From Burkholderiales bacterium (GTDB taxonomy: Bacteria > Pseudomonadota > Gammaproteobacteria > Burkholderiales > Nitrosomonadaceae): DNA of 64,000 nucleotides. The translations under genes were made by a program, and so were the position numbers. The DNA is taken from NCBI GenBank assembly GCA_015075225.1, contig JABTUQ010000010.1, positions 1 through 64,000 on the forward strand, given 5' to 3'. This document shows, one piece after another, positions 15,573-24,634 of this stretch. The notes beneath the pieces are model-generated. The model was not told the origin of the DNA and did not search any database. It saw only the letters and a list, made by a program, of their open reading frames with translations. Position 1 is the first letter of the stretch, and every line of letters begins with the position of its first letter.

Positions 15573-15824
15573 TCAAATTAAAAGGATGTGGCGGTTGAAG
15601 TAATGGTAGGCGTATTGCCGTATCCAGACCGGGATGCAACTATGATCGAACACCATGAATACCGTTACGCAGCTATGTTCGGGGAATAGCTGCCCGTCCT
15701 GCAGGCATTTGGTCAGGTTTTCATCCAGTTCTGCCAGGGTTTGTCCGCTGGCTTCGAAATTCTGGTGGTAGGCAACCCATTTATTGCCATCATGTATCAA
15801 CCGGACTTCCAGATCAGCTTTCAT
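15573..15824 (-). CDS. Small protein of unknown function next to the YeiH-like gene
   Basis: This 83-residue soluble protein begins MKADLEVRLIHDGNKWVAYH and has alternating strands and a helix (SGQTLAELDENLTKCLQDG). It resembles small regulatory or binding domains, but I cannot name a family securely. The start is four bases after the stop of the 66-residue membrane protein, and the YeiH-like gene follows after 42 bases. Co-transcription of all three is likely, and a role with the transporter is inferred from position only. Confidence 0.65.
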   Translation of the reverse strand: MKADLEVRLIHDGNKWVAYHQNFEASGQTLAELDENLTKCLQDGQLFPEHSCVTVFMVFDHSCIPVWIRQYAYHYFNRHILLI

Positions 15825-15827
15825 TGC

Positions 15828-16028
15828 TTATCCGGGAAGCAGAAACAAATCCACCAGAATACCCAGGATAATCAGCGCCGCGATTCCGATGCCGATACTC
15901 CACAGACACAGGCTGGTTTCCCAGCTTTCCCAGGGTTCGGGTTCTCCCAGTACGGATTGGCTGGCGACCAGTTTGTCCGCGTTATTTTCAATCGCTCGTT
16001 CGTAAATATCGTGATCCTTGGTTGTCAT
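15828..16028 (-). CDS. Small single-span membrane protein
   Basis: The 66-residue product has a hydrophilic N-terminal part (MTTKDHDIYERAIENNADKL) and one C-terminal membrane helix (SIGIGIAALIILGILVDLFLL). No family is recognised. It is the first gene of a likely three-gene operon with a small soluble protein and a YeiH-like transporter, and could be an accessory subunit. The ribosome-binding site is weak. Confidence 0.6.
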   Translation of the reverse strand: MTTKDHDIYERAIENNADKLVASQSVLGEPEPWESWETSLCLWSIGIGIAALIILGILVDLFLLPG

Positions 16029-16225
16029 GATTGTGCTCGCATAGAAAAAATATCTGATACCGGTAGGGCAGGTTTTTCGCGTATCCGGGCGGAACAGGTT
16101 CCCGTATTTTTTCGGGAAGGGTGATGATGCTTCCGCTTGATCAATGTTTGCTGCGCACGATACGCATACTTGCCCTGGCTACATGGATAGGGCAAAGCTG
16201 CCTTTTAACCCGAATAATTCATTAG

Positions 16226-16364
16226 GGAGCCTCTGAAAAACCAGCTGCGTTGTCATTTCTGCGTTAAACATCGGCTTAAAATGCTCATTTATACGGATAA
16301 ACTCCGCTTTTTTGCCGGTATTTGCCTTGAACTGACTACCTCGTTGACGTTTTTCAGAGGTTCC
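16226..16364 (+). mobile_element. MITE with TTAG target duplication
   Basis: The 139-bp non-coding element has inverted ends GGAGCCTCTGAAAAA and TTTTTCAGAGGTTCC and is flanked by TTAG on both sides (16222-16225 and 16365-16368). A four-base YTAR duplication is typical of IS5-type transposition, so it was probably moved by a related transposase elsewhere in the genome. Relatives lie at 13975-14040 (partial), 20993-21122 (inverted) and 44661-44800. Confidence 0.82.
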
Positions 16365-16676
16365 TTAGGGCATGAGATGCAGGTGCAACAGGTTGCGAGA
16401 TGGTTTTATTGCTTGGAGGAAATCCATAGAGGACCTATGGATGTCGAGCAGGCGATAAAAATGACCGTAAGCCGGTCATTGATACTCGCGCACACGTTAT
16501 ATCGCCTAATTCATTACCTAAATCCAACCTTATCACAAATTATTCCATCGTACGGAAATGATGTGAAAGAAATACTTGTTTTAGTTTGTGGATGAAAACG
16601 GGGGGTTAGCCTGTCAATACATTTTGTTTCAGCCTGTTTCCGGTCGTGCTGCCGATTGCTGCTGCTCTACCTGATT

Positions 16677-16699
16677 TTGCCGGTTGAATTATCCGGCAA
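16677..16699 (-). terminator. Terminator-like hairpin after the triple-CheW gene
   Basis: TTGCCGG and CCGGCAA pair perfectly around a nine-base loop, four bases past the stop of the CheW-type gene in its direction of transcription. The following bases include AAAATCAGG rather than a T run on the transcript, so termination efficiency is uncertain. Confidence 0.4.
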
Positions 16700-16702
16700 C
16701 GG

Positions 16703-18244
16703 TCAGGCGACGGCCAGTTGTTGTGCGCGGAAGGCGCGGCCTATTTTTTCGAGATCTAGCACGGGCAGCATGCGTATGCTGTTGCCGTTGCCGATCTGCG
16801 CCAGCCTGTTGGAGCGGATGGCACGTTTCAGATCATCGTTTGCTGCTTCTCCACCGAATTGCGGTAATTCTGGCTCCCATTCCACTGTTTCGATCGACTT
16901 CAGGGCCGGGATAGCAAAACCGATTGCTTCATGGTCGATTTCCACTACCAGGATATTGGTGGCAGCTTTTTGTGCCGGTTGTCCGGTAATCAGCCGGTGC
17001 AGGCAAACTACTGGAATGCTGCGTCCGCGTACCACAATCATGCCCAGCAGCGGGCCGGTTTGTTCGAAAATGGGAATGCTGTGGCTGAAAGGCAGGATTT
17101 CCCGGATTTGTTCAAACGGGGTGGCTGTTTCGCTTCCCAGCAGGTAAGTTACCATGGTGCGCTTGCGGCCGGTTTTGTCTGTTGTAGCCGGTTGTGGACG
17201 ATTGTGCCGGACAAGCATTTGTTCCGGGGCGCTGACATTGGCCAGTGCTGTGATTTCATGACAGGATTTCATCCCTGCGCCGTTCAATACCAGAAACTGG
17301 GAGGCGAGGATGGCGTCCTGTTGCGAGCAGGATGCCGGGAGCGAGGATTTGGGAATCGCGCCACTGAACAATGCCGACCGTGGCAGGGCGTAGGCGGGCA
17401 CATCGATGATTTCACCCGTGCGAATGCGCACGACATCAATTACCTTGTTGACCAGAAATGCGGCCATTCCCTTGGGTAATTGAACGAGAAAGGCTTGTAG
17501 CGGGGTGTCGGGTTCGATCTTTCCGAATCCGCATACTTCCAGCAAATCCAGAACCGGGATTTTGCTGCCGGCGTATTCGATCACTCCCCGGCAGCTACCC
17601 ATGGCCAGCGGAGAGGGTTTGATTTCCGGGTCGGATAAGGTGGTATACACCTCCATCGCATCAATGGTGAGGGCGATCTGGTTGCAGCGCAACAACAGTA
17701 CGGGTATGACCTTATCCTGACCCTGGCGCTGATCCTTGTTCTGGCTGTTGGCTGTATCTGCCTGGATTCCGGTTGGTTTTTTCATTTCCCGGTGTTCTGC
17801 CAGCGGCACATCCCGCAGCATGGCCAGCGCAGCAGGGGAGAGCAGGTTGACAAGGGTGCCGTTGTCGGCGCGGCGAATGCTGCCATAAAACACGGATTGA
17901 TCCGCTGCTGCAAAATGGACGTGATTGATTTCGCTGGTTTCCCCGGTGAATACGCCAGTCACGCCTTCTGTCAGCAGACCCAGTAACCGGTTTTCATGGA
18001 TCATGATCATGACGCTCTGAAAAGGCACGTGCGGTGTCGGCATGCCGAACAGGATGCGCAAGTCGATTACCGGCACCATGATTCCGCGCAAATTGATTCC
18101 GCCTGTCACACAGGATGCCGCACAAGGTAATCTGATCAGCTCCTGGCAAGGGACGACCTCGCGCAGCACCTGCATTGGCAAGCCGAGTTCCATCCCGCCA
18201 ATGCGGAATCCACCGAATCCCGGCCTGATTGCCGCCGGTGCCAT
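16703..18244 (-). CDS. Chemotaxis adaptor with three CheW-like domains
   Basis: The 513-residue protein contains three successive CheW folds, at about residues 8-150, 180-320 and 360-505. The clearest repeats are GGINLRGIMVPVIDLRILFG, CRGVIEYAGSKIPVLDLLEVCG and GMIVVRGRSIPVVCLHRLI. CheW domains link chemoreceptors to the CheA kinase. A triple-CheW protein could bridge several receptors or scaffold a larger array. Its ATG overlaps the stop of the upstream five-PAS receptor gene by one base, so the two are co-translated and very likely work together. Confidence 0.87.
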   Translation of the reverse strand: MAPAAIRPGFGGFRIGGMELGLPMQVLREVVPCQELIRLPCAASCVTGGINLRGIMVPVIDLRILFGMPTPHVPFQSVMIMIHENRLLGLLTEGVTGVFTGETSEINHVHFAAADQSVFYGSIRRADNGTLVNLLSPAALAMLRDVPLAEHREMKKPTGIQADTANSQNKDQRQGQDKVIPVLLLRCNQIALTIDAMEVYTTLSDPEIKPSPLAMGSCRGVIEYAGSKIPVLDLLEVCGFGKIEPDTPLQAFLVQLPKGMAAFLVNKVIDVVRIRTGEIIDVPAYALPRSALFSGAIPKSSLPASCSQQDAILASQFLVLNGAGMKSCHEITALANVSAPEQMLVRHNRPQPATTDKTGRKRTMVTYLLGSETATPFEQIREILPFSHSIPIFEQTGPLLGMIVVRGRSIPVVCLHRLITGQPAQKAATNILVVEIDHEAIGFAIPALKSIETVEWEPELPQFGGEAANDDLKRAIRSNRLAQIGNGNSIRMLPVLDLEKIGRAFRAQQLAVA

Positions 18245-20709
18245 CAGTTCACCTGGTTTTTTGCGTTGGCGATATGATCGATCAGCGCGCTGACTTCCTT
18301 GGCGACGGCGCTCTGATTTTCAGCTGATTCGGCGATTTCCGCCACGCTCTTGCTGGTTCTGGCCACACCGGACATGATGCCTTCAAAGCTGCGCGAAGCT
18401 TCTCGGGTGACTTCTGCACCCTTGTCCACATGCTGGGTCGATTCCGCGATCAGTTTGGTGATCTCGCGTGCGGCAACCGAGCTGCGTTCAGCCAGTTTAC
18501 GCACTTCATCGGCTACTACCGAGAAGCCGATACCGTGTTCACCGGCGCGTGCCGCCTCGATGGCTGCATTGAAGGCGAGCAGGTTGGTCTGGTTGGCGAT
18601 TTCGTCGATTACTCTGACGATTTCGGATACTTGAGAAGAGCTGGTCTGAATGGCGGTAATGGCGGAAATAGATTTTTGCAGGGCGTCAAATCCGTTTTGT
18701 GCCGCGCTGGAGGAGTTACGTGCCAGTTCCGCTGCTACATTGGAGTTAGCTGCAATGGCATTCACACTTTCAGCCAGTTTGCGCACATGTGCATTCATTT
18801 CGGTTGTTCCGGCGGCGATCAGTTGTTCAAGCTGGACTTCGCTGGTGACATCATGGGCAAACTTGACGATCTTCATGACCTTGCCGTTGAGATCGAAAAT
18901 CGGGTTGTAGGTCGCTTGAATCCAGACATCGCGATCGAATTTGCCGATGCGGTGAAACCGACCGCTGATAAATTCGCCATTGCCCAGTCTGAGCCAGAAA
19001 TCCCGATATTCCTTGCTTTGAATGTAGTCTGCCGGGCAGAACATGCTGTGGTGCTGTCCCTTGATTTCCCGCAGGGTGTAGCCCATTGCCGCAAGAAAAT
19101 TATGATTGGCATCGGTAACGCAGCCATCCAGATCGAATTCGATCACGGCCTGGCCACGGCCAATGGCGGCTACTTTGGCTTCGAATTCGGATTGGCGCAA
19201 TTTGCTTGCGGTAATGTCCGTGGCGAATTTCACCACTTTGACCAGTTTATTTTTATGATCGAAGATAGGGTTGTAGGTGGCCTGTATCCAGATTTCCTGA
19301 TTGTTTTTGCCGATGCACTTGAATTCCCCTGTTTCATATTGTCCCCGCCCGAGACGTTCCCAGAAAGAAGAATAGCCGGCGCCGGCAGCTTCTTGCGGAT
19401 CGACAAACATGCGGTGATGGTATCCTTTGATGTCTTCCAACGCATAACCCGTGAGCTTGAGGAAATTTTCATTGGCGTGCAGTACCTTGCCATCCAGATC
19501 AAATTCAATGATGGTTTGCGCCCGGTTGATCGCCTGCATTTTTCCGATGTAGTCAATGTGTTCGAATTTCGTGGCGGTGATGTCATCTGCCAGTACTACC
19601 ACCTTGGCCAGTTTTTCATCTTTTCCGGAGATGGGGCTGAAGTTGGCCAAAAACCAGCGCTCTTTTCCGTTTACATCCTTGTAGCGCAATTCCAGATTTA
19701 CCGGTCTGAATTCTTTTAACGCTACCCACAAATCGGTATGTTTCTGCGTTTGTATATCCTCTTCAAACAGAAGCTGGTGCTCGGGTTTGCCGGTCAATTC
19801 GTCAAGCGGATAGCCCAGAGCTTTCAGCATGCGTTCGTTGGCGCCGAGAATGCGGCCATCGGCAGACAGTTCCATCAGGCAGCTGCTTGCCGAGACGGCT
19901 TCCATGCGGGCGGCCATTTCCATGGCTGCCAGTTTTTCGCGGGTGATGTCGCTGGCCAGTTTGATGATTTTGTAAGGGCTGCCATCGCAGTTGCGAATGG
20001 CGGTATAGGTTGCCTGCAGCCACACCGGGTGCCCTTGCTTGTCGAGTCGCATGAATTCACCCTGCCTGGATTCACCTGCCCGTAAATCCTGCCAGAAACT
20101 CTGATATTCCTCGCTCCGGGTATAGGCTTCGCAACAAAAAATGCGGTGATGTTGCCCGATTACCTCCGGCAGGGTATAGCCGAAGGCATCCAGAAATTTC
20201 TGATTGGCAGCTACTACAATCCCTTCAGGGTCAAATTCGATAACAGCCTGAGTACGGTGAATGGCCAGGATCTTGCCTGTGTTTTCCAGTGCATTTTGCT
20301 TGCTTGCAGTGATGTCGCTGGCAATCTGTATGATTTTGACCGGATTGTTTCCGGCATCGAGTACCGGGATATAGCTTGCCTGGATATGGAGGATGTTGCC
20401 GTCGGCAGTTACGCGGCGAAATTCGCCATTCGCTCCTTCGCCTGTCCGCAATTTTTCCCAGAAGGCGGCATATTCCTCGCTTTCTGCGCTACCCGAGGGG
20501 CATAGCACGCTGTGGTGCTTGCCAGCCAGATTTTCTTGGGTGTAACCGAACAGGGAAAGAAAATTGTTGTTGGCGTTGATGATATTGCCCTGCAGATCGT
20601 ATTCGGCCCCGGCCAGGCAGCGCCCGATTGCCCTGTAAATATCGTTGTTATGGTAGGGCGTATCGTATTCTGCCGGGGTTTTTGTTCTGCTGAACGGTAA
20701 TGATGACAT
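18244..20709 (-). CDS. Soluble methyl-accepting chemotaxis protein with five PAS domains
   Basis: The 821-residue protein has no membrane segment. Five PAS domains follow each other at about residues 25-140, 145-260, 265-380, 390-505 and 510-625, each with a recognisable GY...E..G.HH element and a closing (A/F)xD(I/V)T. A shortened MCP signalling domain (about 640-821) includes the conserved tip [14 protein letters not shown]. Such receptors sense redox state, oxygen or ligands through PAS cofactors in the cytoplasm. The domain ends soon after the hairpin, so the return helix is short. It is co-translated with the triple-CheW gene. Confidence 0.9.
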   Translation of the reverse strand: MSSLPFSRTKTPAEYDTPYHNNDIYRAIGRCLAGAEYDLQGNIINANNNFLSLFGYTQENLAGKHHSVLCPSGSAESEEYAAFWEKLRTGEGANGEFRRVTADGNILHIQASYIPVLDAGNNPVKIIQIASDITASKQNALENTGKILAIHRTQAVIEFDPEGIVVAANQKFLDAFGYTLPEVIGQHHRIFCCEAYTRSEEYQSFWQDLRAGESRQGEFMRLDKQGHPVWLQATYTAIRNCDGSPYKIIKLASDITREKLAAMEMAARMEAVSASSCLMELSADGRILGANERMLKALGYPLDELTGKPEHQLLFEEDIQTQKHTDLWVALKEFRPVNLELRYKDVNGKERWFLANFSPISGKDEKLAKVVVLADDITATKFEHIDYIGKMQAINRAQTIIEFDLDGKVLHANENFLKLTGYALEDIKGYHHRMFVDPQEAAGAGYSSFWERLGRGQYETGEFKCIGKNNQEIWIQATYNPIFDHKNKLVKVVKFATDITASKLRQSEFEAKVAAIGRGQAVIEFDLDGCVTDANHNFLAAMGYTLREIKGQHHSMFCPADYIQSKEYRDFWLRLGNGEFISGRFHRIGKFDRDVWIQATYNPIFDLNGKVMKIVKFAHDVTSEVQLEQLIAAGTTEMNAHVRKLAESVNAIAANSNVAAELARNSSSAAQNGFDALQKSISAITAIQTSSSQVSEIVRVIDEIANQTNLLAFNAAIEAARAGEHGIGFSVVADEVRKLAERSSVAAREITKLIAESTQHVDKGAEVTREASRSFEGIMSGVARTSKSVAEIAESAENQSAVAKEVSALIDHIANAKNQVN

Positions 20710-20992
20710 CGTATTCGTCTCCCCTTTGGGTTGTTTTTAAATCCACGGCACAGTTTTACTTCCTGTTTTTCGGCCGGAATGACAATGGCTTGAGAACGAA
20801 CAGAAGGGGGAACAGCGGTCTTTTCTTCAAGCCGGTGATGTGGTGTGAGAAGAAGGCGAGGATTTTTTAGGATTGCGCTGCCATAGCCGCTGTTTTGAAA
20901 TGCAAAGTATGTCTGCGAGATAAAGCCGAGTTATGCAGCTGCTAAAAAGAATCAGGTAATTTGCCCCGATATTTATCCCGGATGATTCATCA

Positions 20993-21122
20993 AGGAGCCT
21001 TTGAAAAATGTCATCGAGGCAGTCAGTTCAAGGTGAAAACCGGAAAAAAAGCGGAGTTTATACGTAATAAATGAGCATTTTGAGCTGAGAAATGACAGTA
21101 CAGATAGTTTCTCAGAGATTCC
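20993..21122 (-). mobile_element. MITE, inverted copy
   Basis: This 130-bp copy starts GGAGCCTTTGAAAAA and ends CTCAGAGATTCC. It carries the conserved inner block in reverse orientation (GAGGCAGTCAGTTCAAGG) relative to the copies at 16226 and 44661. Flanking TCAA and TTAA differ at one base and fit an aged YTAR duplication. Confidence 0.78.
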
Positions 21123-21271
21123 TTAACGGATGGATAAATTCTTTGCAATATTGATCTGTCAGTCTCTTTGCGGGATCTCTGAAAGTTGCAGATTTTGGTG
21201 AAAATTAGCCGGATAACAGTCAGTATTCCAGCGAAGACTTTGATCCGCCACTGGTTTGTCGTATCCTGAAT

Positions 21272-21300
21272 TTGACTTTGTTCATGGGGTAACTCATAAT
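21272..21300 (+). promoter_or_regulatory. rplM-rpsI promoter
   Basis: TTGACT (21272-21277) and CATAAT (21295-21300) are separated by 17 bases and lie about 40 bases before the rplM start. This is close to the sigma-70 consensus and suits a ribosomal protein operon. Confidence 0.65.
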
Positions 21301-21338
21301 CCGTGGTTATCTTGTACTACAAAAACAAAGGAAAATCA

Positions 21339-21773
21339 GTGAAAACCTTTTCTGCCAAACCGCATGAAGTAAGGCACGAGTGGTTTGTGGTTGATGCAAC
21401 CGACAAGGTTCTGGGCCGGTTGGCCGCAGCTATTGCCCATCGCTTGCGTGGTAAACACAAGCCTATTTATACACCGCATGTCGATACGGGTGATTATATC
21501 GTGGTCATTAATGCCGATAAGATCAGGGTTACCGGTAATAAGGCTGAAGATAAAAAGTATTATCGCCATAGCGGCTACCCCGGTGGTATTTACGAAACCA
21601 CTTTCAAGAAAATGCATGAGCGTTTTCCTGCTAGGCCACTTGAAAAAGCAGTAAAAGGCATGTTGCCCAAAGGCCCGCTTGGGTATGCCATGATAAAAAA
21701 ACTGAAAGTTTATGCCGGGGATGTTCATCCACACGCAGCCCAGCAACCACAATCATTAGAAATTAACGCTTAA
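21339..21773 (+). CDS. rplM: 50S ribosomal protein L13
   Basis: Sequence and length (144 residues) match bacterial L13: [28 protein letters not shown]-type [27 protein letters not shown] and [18 protein letters not shown]13 is an early assembly protein of the large subunit. I use the GTG at 21339, which has AAAGGA 8 bases upstream and gives the family N-terminus, rather than the ATG at 21303. It forms an operon with rpsI, nine bases downstream, and has a good promoter. Confidence 0.97.
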   Translation: MKTFSAKPHEVRHEWFVVDATDKVLGRLAAAIAHRLRGKHKPIYTPHVDTGDYIVVINADKIRVTGNKAEDKKYYRHSGYPGGIYETTFKKMHERFPARPLEKAVKGMLPKGPLGYAMIKKLKVYAGDVHPHAAQQPQSLEINA

Positions 21774-21782
21774 TCTGACATC

Positions 21783-22175
21783 ATGGCTATTCAATATAAT
21801 TACGGAACCGGTCGCAGGAAAAGTGCAGTTGCACGGGTTTTTATCAAATCGGGTCCAGGTGTTATTACGGTAAATCATAAACCTGCTGATGAATATTTTT
21901 CCCGTGAGACAGGCCGGATGGTCATACGCCAACCTTTAGAGTTAACCGGAAATACCACCAATCTGGATGTGATGGTTAATATCCATGGTGGAGGTGAGTC
22001 AGGGCAGGCTGGAGCTGTCAGACATGGTATTACACGTGCGTTGATTGATTACGATGAAACACTAAAGCCGATTTTAAGTAAAGCCGGTTTTGTGACCAGG
22101 GATGCACGCGAAGTCGAGCGGAAGAAAGTTGGTTTTCGCAAAGCAAGACGTCGCAAACAGTTCTCCAAGCGGTAA
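21783..22175 (+). CDS. rpsI: 30S ribosomal protein S9
   Basis: The 130-residue protein is S9 in full: [16 protein letters not shown], the [15 protein letters not shown] loop and the C-terminal [17 protein letters not shown] tail. The terminal Lys-Arg reaches the P-site tRNA on the ribosome. It follows rplM directly and is closed by a clear terminator 30 bases downstream. Confidence 0.98.
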   Translation: MAIQYNYGTGRRKSAVARVFIKSGPGVITVNHKPADEYFSRETGRMVIRQPLELTGNTTNLDVMVNIHGGGESGQAGAVRHGITRALIDYDETLKPILSKAGFVTRDAREVERKKVGFRKARRRKQFSKR

Positions 22176-22205
22176 TAATCATAATTATTCAGAACAAACT
22201 GGAGA

Positions 22206-22231
22206 GCCGCCCTTTTATGGGCGGCTTTTTT
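22206..22231 (+). terminator. Rho-independent terminator of rplM-rpsI
   Basis: GCCGCCC and GGGCGGC form a seven-pair GC-rich stem around TTTTAT, followed by TTTTTT. It lies 30 bases after the rpsI stop. Confidence 0.9.
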
Positions 22232-22310
22232 GTATTTGGTTTTGTTGGATGTCACAATAGGGCGTTCATTATTCTGATGAATAATTAATTCTTTGACTGT
22301 TGGTTTAGAA

Positions 22311-23339
22311 ATGATCAATGTTGGCATAGTAGGTGGGACAGGTTATACAGGCGTTGAGCTGTTGCGCATTCTTGTGCAGCATCCGAAAGCGAGGATTAAG
22401 GTTATTACATCTCGTCAAGAGGCGGGTGTGGGAGTTGATGAACTCTTCCCTAGTTTGCGTGGTCAGCTTGCTCTCAAATTCAGCGATCCAGCCAAAGTCG
22501 ATTTCAGCAAATGTGATGTTGTTTTTTTTGCCACTCCCAATGGCATTGCCATGCAGCAGGCAAGAGCCTTGCTTGACTCTGGAATAAAAGTAATTGATCT
22601 GGCAGCTGATTTCCGGATCAAGGATGTCACGGAATGGGAAAAATGGTATGGAATGACACATGCCGCGCCTGAATTGATCGCCGAAGCTGTTTATGGTCTG
22701 CCTGAAGTTAATCGGGAAAAAATCCGGAATGCGCGATTGATTGCCAATCCTGGCTGCTACCCGACAGCAGTACAATTGGGTTTTATCCCATTGATTGAAG
22801 CAGGAGTGGTGGACGTAAATCATCTGATTGCTGATACCAAATCGGGTGTTTCCGGAGCGGGCCGCAAGGCTGAAATACATACCTTGCACGCAGAGGCATC
22901 GGATAACTTCAAATCCTATGCTGTGCCGGGTCATCGTCACTTGCCTGAAATCAGGCAGGGGTTATCCGAAAGATCAGGTGGGCCGATAGGATTGACTTTC
23001 GTGCCTCATTTAACACCGATGATTCGAGGGATTCACGCTACGCTGTACGCCAGATTGACCAAAGATGTTGAGTTACAAGCGTTGTATGAAAACAGATATG
23101 CCAGTGAGCCTTTTGTTGATGTGCTGCCTGCGGGGAGTCATCCGGAAACGCGCTCGGTGCGCGGTTCAAATTTTTGCCGTATTGCGGTTCATCGACCAGG
23201 CGGCGGCGAAACGGTGGTGATACTCTCGGTGACGGATAATTTGGTAAAAGGTGCTGCTGGCCAGGCTGTTCAGAACATGAATATTATGTACGGGTTGCCG
23301 GAAACAACTGGTATCCGGCATGTTCCGCTGTTACCTTGA
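22311..23339 (+). CDS. argC: N-acetyl-gamma-glutamyl-phosphate reductase
   Basis: The 342-residue protein performs the NADPH-dependent third step of arginine synthesis. It has the N-terminal dinucleotide-binding motif [10 protein letters not shown] (residues 5-14), the active-site Cys149 in NPGCYPT, and the conserved GHRHLPEI and [11 protein letters not shown] segments. The ATG at 22311 gives the standard [14 protein letters not shown] start; a TTG 18 bases upstream is not needed. It is separated from rpsI by a terminator, so it has its own promoter. Confidence 0.96.
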   Translation: MINVGIVGGTGYTGVELLRILVQHPKARIKVITSRQEAGVGVDELFPSLRGQLALKFSDPAKVDFSKCDVVFFATPNGIAMQQARALLDSGIKVIDLAADFRIKDVTEWEKWYGMTHAAPELIAEAVYGLPEVNREKIRNARLIANPGCYPTAVQLGFIPLIEAGVVDVNHLIADTKSGVSGAGRKAEIHTLHAEASDNFKSYAVPGHRHLPEIRQGLSERSGGPIGLTFVPHLTPMIRGIHATLYARLTKDVELQALYENRYASEPFVDVLPAGSHPETRSVRGSNFCRIAVHRPGGGETVVILSVTDNLVKGAAGQAVQNMNIMYGLPETTGIRHVPLLP

Positions 23340-23440
23340 TCCGTTATGTGCCGGGTGGGTGAAGTAACTGAAGAAATATCGTGTTGCAGATAAAGCAATC
23401 GTAAGACTTCCAGAAATTTCTGAAAACCGGAGGGAAAGTG

Positions 23441-24205
23441 TTGCATAACAGACAAAATATAAGCGCACCCAGGTTGGTCGTGCGCCCTCATGTCCCTTGG
23501 TACCGACGTTTATTGACAGCTTTTGTCGGATTGTTACTGATTGGCCTGCTGGCTTATGGAATGTTTATTGTTGGACAAAATACCGTTCAACCTGCCACGG
23601 CAGTTACGGCTGATCCCGTTCTTGAGCAGATCCTTGAGTCTAATAGCTGCCTGGAGAAATATGATGCCACCCTCTGCGCGCAGCTAGCCGAGCTCGTCAG
23701 GCAGCTGCAAATTAGTAATGCTACCCGTGCTGATCTGGTTAAGCAGGTCAAAACCCTGGATGAAGAAAATGATCGCCTGCGAGAGGATTTATCCTTGTTC
23801 CAGCAGATGATTTCCGGAAATGAGGAATCCCCGGATGTAGAGCTTGTTATTCACCGTTTTTCAATGGAAGCAGGTCAGCTTCCTGGTGAATATCTGTATA
23901 CATTGTTGCTTGCCCAGGGGGGGCAGCGTTCAAAAGAATTTAAAGGCAGACTCGAATTTGTGGTTGGTTTGCTTCAAAATGGCGAAGAAAAATTCATTTC
24001 GCTTGTAGATGAAAATGCTTCCAAGGAATTTCCGATCAATTTCCGCTTCTATCATCGATTGGAAAAAAGCTTCCAAATACCAGCAGATACAGTAGTAAAG
24101 AGTTTGCAGGTTCTTGTTTATGAAAATAGTGCCGGTCAGTCCATTCTGACAAAAACCATCCAGTTATCTCGAAAGGCAGAGGACCATGTTCGGAAGAAAA
24201 CATAA
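23441..24205 (+). CDS. Inner-membrane coiled-coil protein (DUF6776-like)
   Basis: The product of about 254 residues has one N-terminal membrane helix (LLTAFVGLLLIGLLAYGMFIVGQ), then a coiled coil (LAELVRQLQISNATRADLVKQVKTLDEENDRLREDL), and a C-terminal beta-rich domain in the periplasm. It resembles the DUF6776 proteins found before bactofilin genes in betaproteobacteria. The TTG at 23441 has better spacing to the GGAGG at 23429-23433 than the GTG at 23438, so I prefer it. It overlaps the bactofilin gene by 20 bases, suggesting a joint role in envelope or cell-shape organisation. Confidence 0.75.
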   Translation: MHNRQNISAPRLVVRPHVPWYRRLLTAFVGLLLIGLLAYGMFIVGQNTVQPATAVTADPVLEQILESNSCLEKYDATLCAQLAELVRQLQISNATRADLVKQVKTLDEENDRLREDLSLFQQMISGNEESPDVELVIHRFSMEAGQLPGEYLYTLLLAQGGQRSKEFKGRLEFVVGLLQNGEEKFISLVDENASKEFPINFRFYHRLEKSFQIPADTVVKSLQVLVYENSAGQSILTKTIQLSRKAEDHVRKKT

Positions 24206-24620
24206 AATAACCAGTGATATCAGTACGTTGATTGGGGCTGATACGGAGATAACTGGTGATATTCAGTTTTCTGGTGGGTTGCGTGTGGATGGTCGTGTTT
24301 GTGGCAGCGTTGTATCAACCGGAGGGAAGCCGCATTCTTTGCTGGTGCTCAGCGAACAGGGCGTGATTGAAGGTAAAATCAAGGTGCCCTATATCATTAT
24401 CAATGGTACGGTGCGAGGGCCTGTTCATTCCGATGAGAGCCTCGAACTGCAGCCTGCTGCAAAAATTACCGGGGATATATTTTACAAGACCATAAAAATG
24501 CACCAGGGAGCGGTGGTTGAGGGAAAAATGATTCGTAACGATGCCTCTCAACCAGAGAAGTTGATTACATATGTTGCTCCAAAAGAAGAGCCCAAAGAGC
24601 CCCAGGATAAACAGAGCTAA
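24186..24620 (+). CDS. Bactofilin (polymer-forming cytoskeletal protein)
   Basis: The 144-residue protein has the bactofilin core of repeated short strands: TLIGADTEITGDIQFSGGLRVDGRVCGSV, VIEGKIKVPYIIINGTVRGPV and AKITGDIFYKTIKMHQGAVVEGKM. These fold into a right-handed beta-helix that polymerises end to end without nucleotide. Short unstructured tails flank it. Bactofilins scaffold envelope enzymes at specific cell sites. It overlaps the preceding membrane-protein gene and is convergent with recN. Confidence 0.93.
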   Translation: MFGRKHKITSDISTLIGADTEITGDIQFSGGLRVDGRVCGSVVSTGGKPHSLLVLSEQGVIEGKIKVPYIIINGTVRGPVHSDESLELQPAAKITGDIFYKTIKMHQGAVVEGKMIRNDASQPEKLITYVAPKEEPKEPQDKQS

Positions 24621-24634
24621 TTGGTTGTGGCGGC

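Larger units (their letters stand above)
16029..16702. other. Intergenic region with hairpins and a MITE
   Basis: No credible gene is seen. A perfect TTGCCCT/AGGGCAA inverted repeat occupies 16170-16195, a complete MITE lies at 16226-16364, and a terminator-like hairpin lies at 16677-16699. An open frame across 16281-16595 runs out of the MITE and has no family resemblance, so I do not call it. Confidence 0.5.
20710..21338. other. Intergenic region upstream of rplM
   Basis: The region between the divergent chemoreceptor and rplM genes has no ORF of interest. It holds an inverted MITE copy (20993-21122) and, close to rplM, a strong sigma-70 promoter (21272-21300). Confidence 0.6.

Noticed and set aside
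16281..16595. 104-codon open frame on the plus strand
   Set aside because: The first third lies inside a MITE and reads its inverted end. There is no ribosome-binding site or family resemblance.
21303..21338. Upstream ATG start for rplM
   Set aside because: It would add twelve residues with no counterpart in L13. The GTG at 21339 has the ribosome-binding site.
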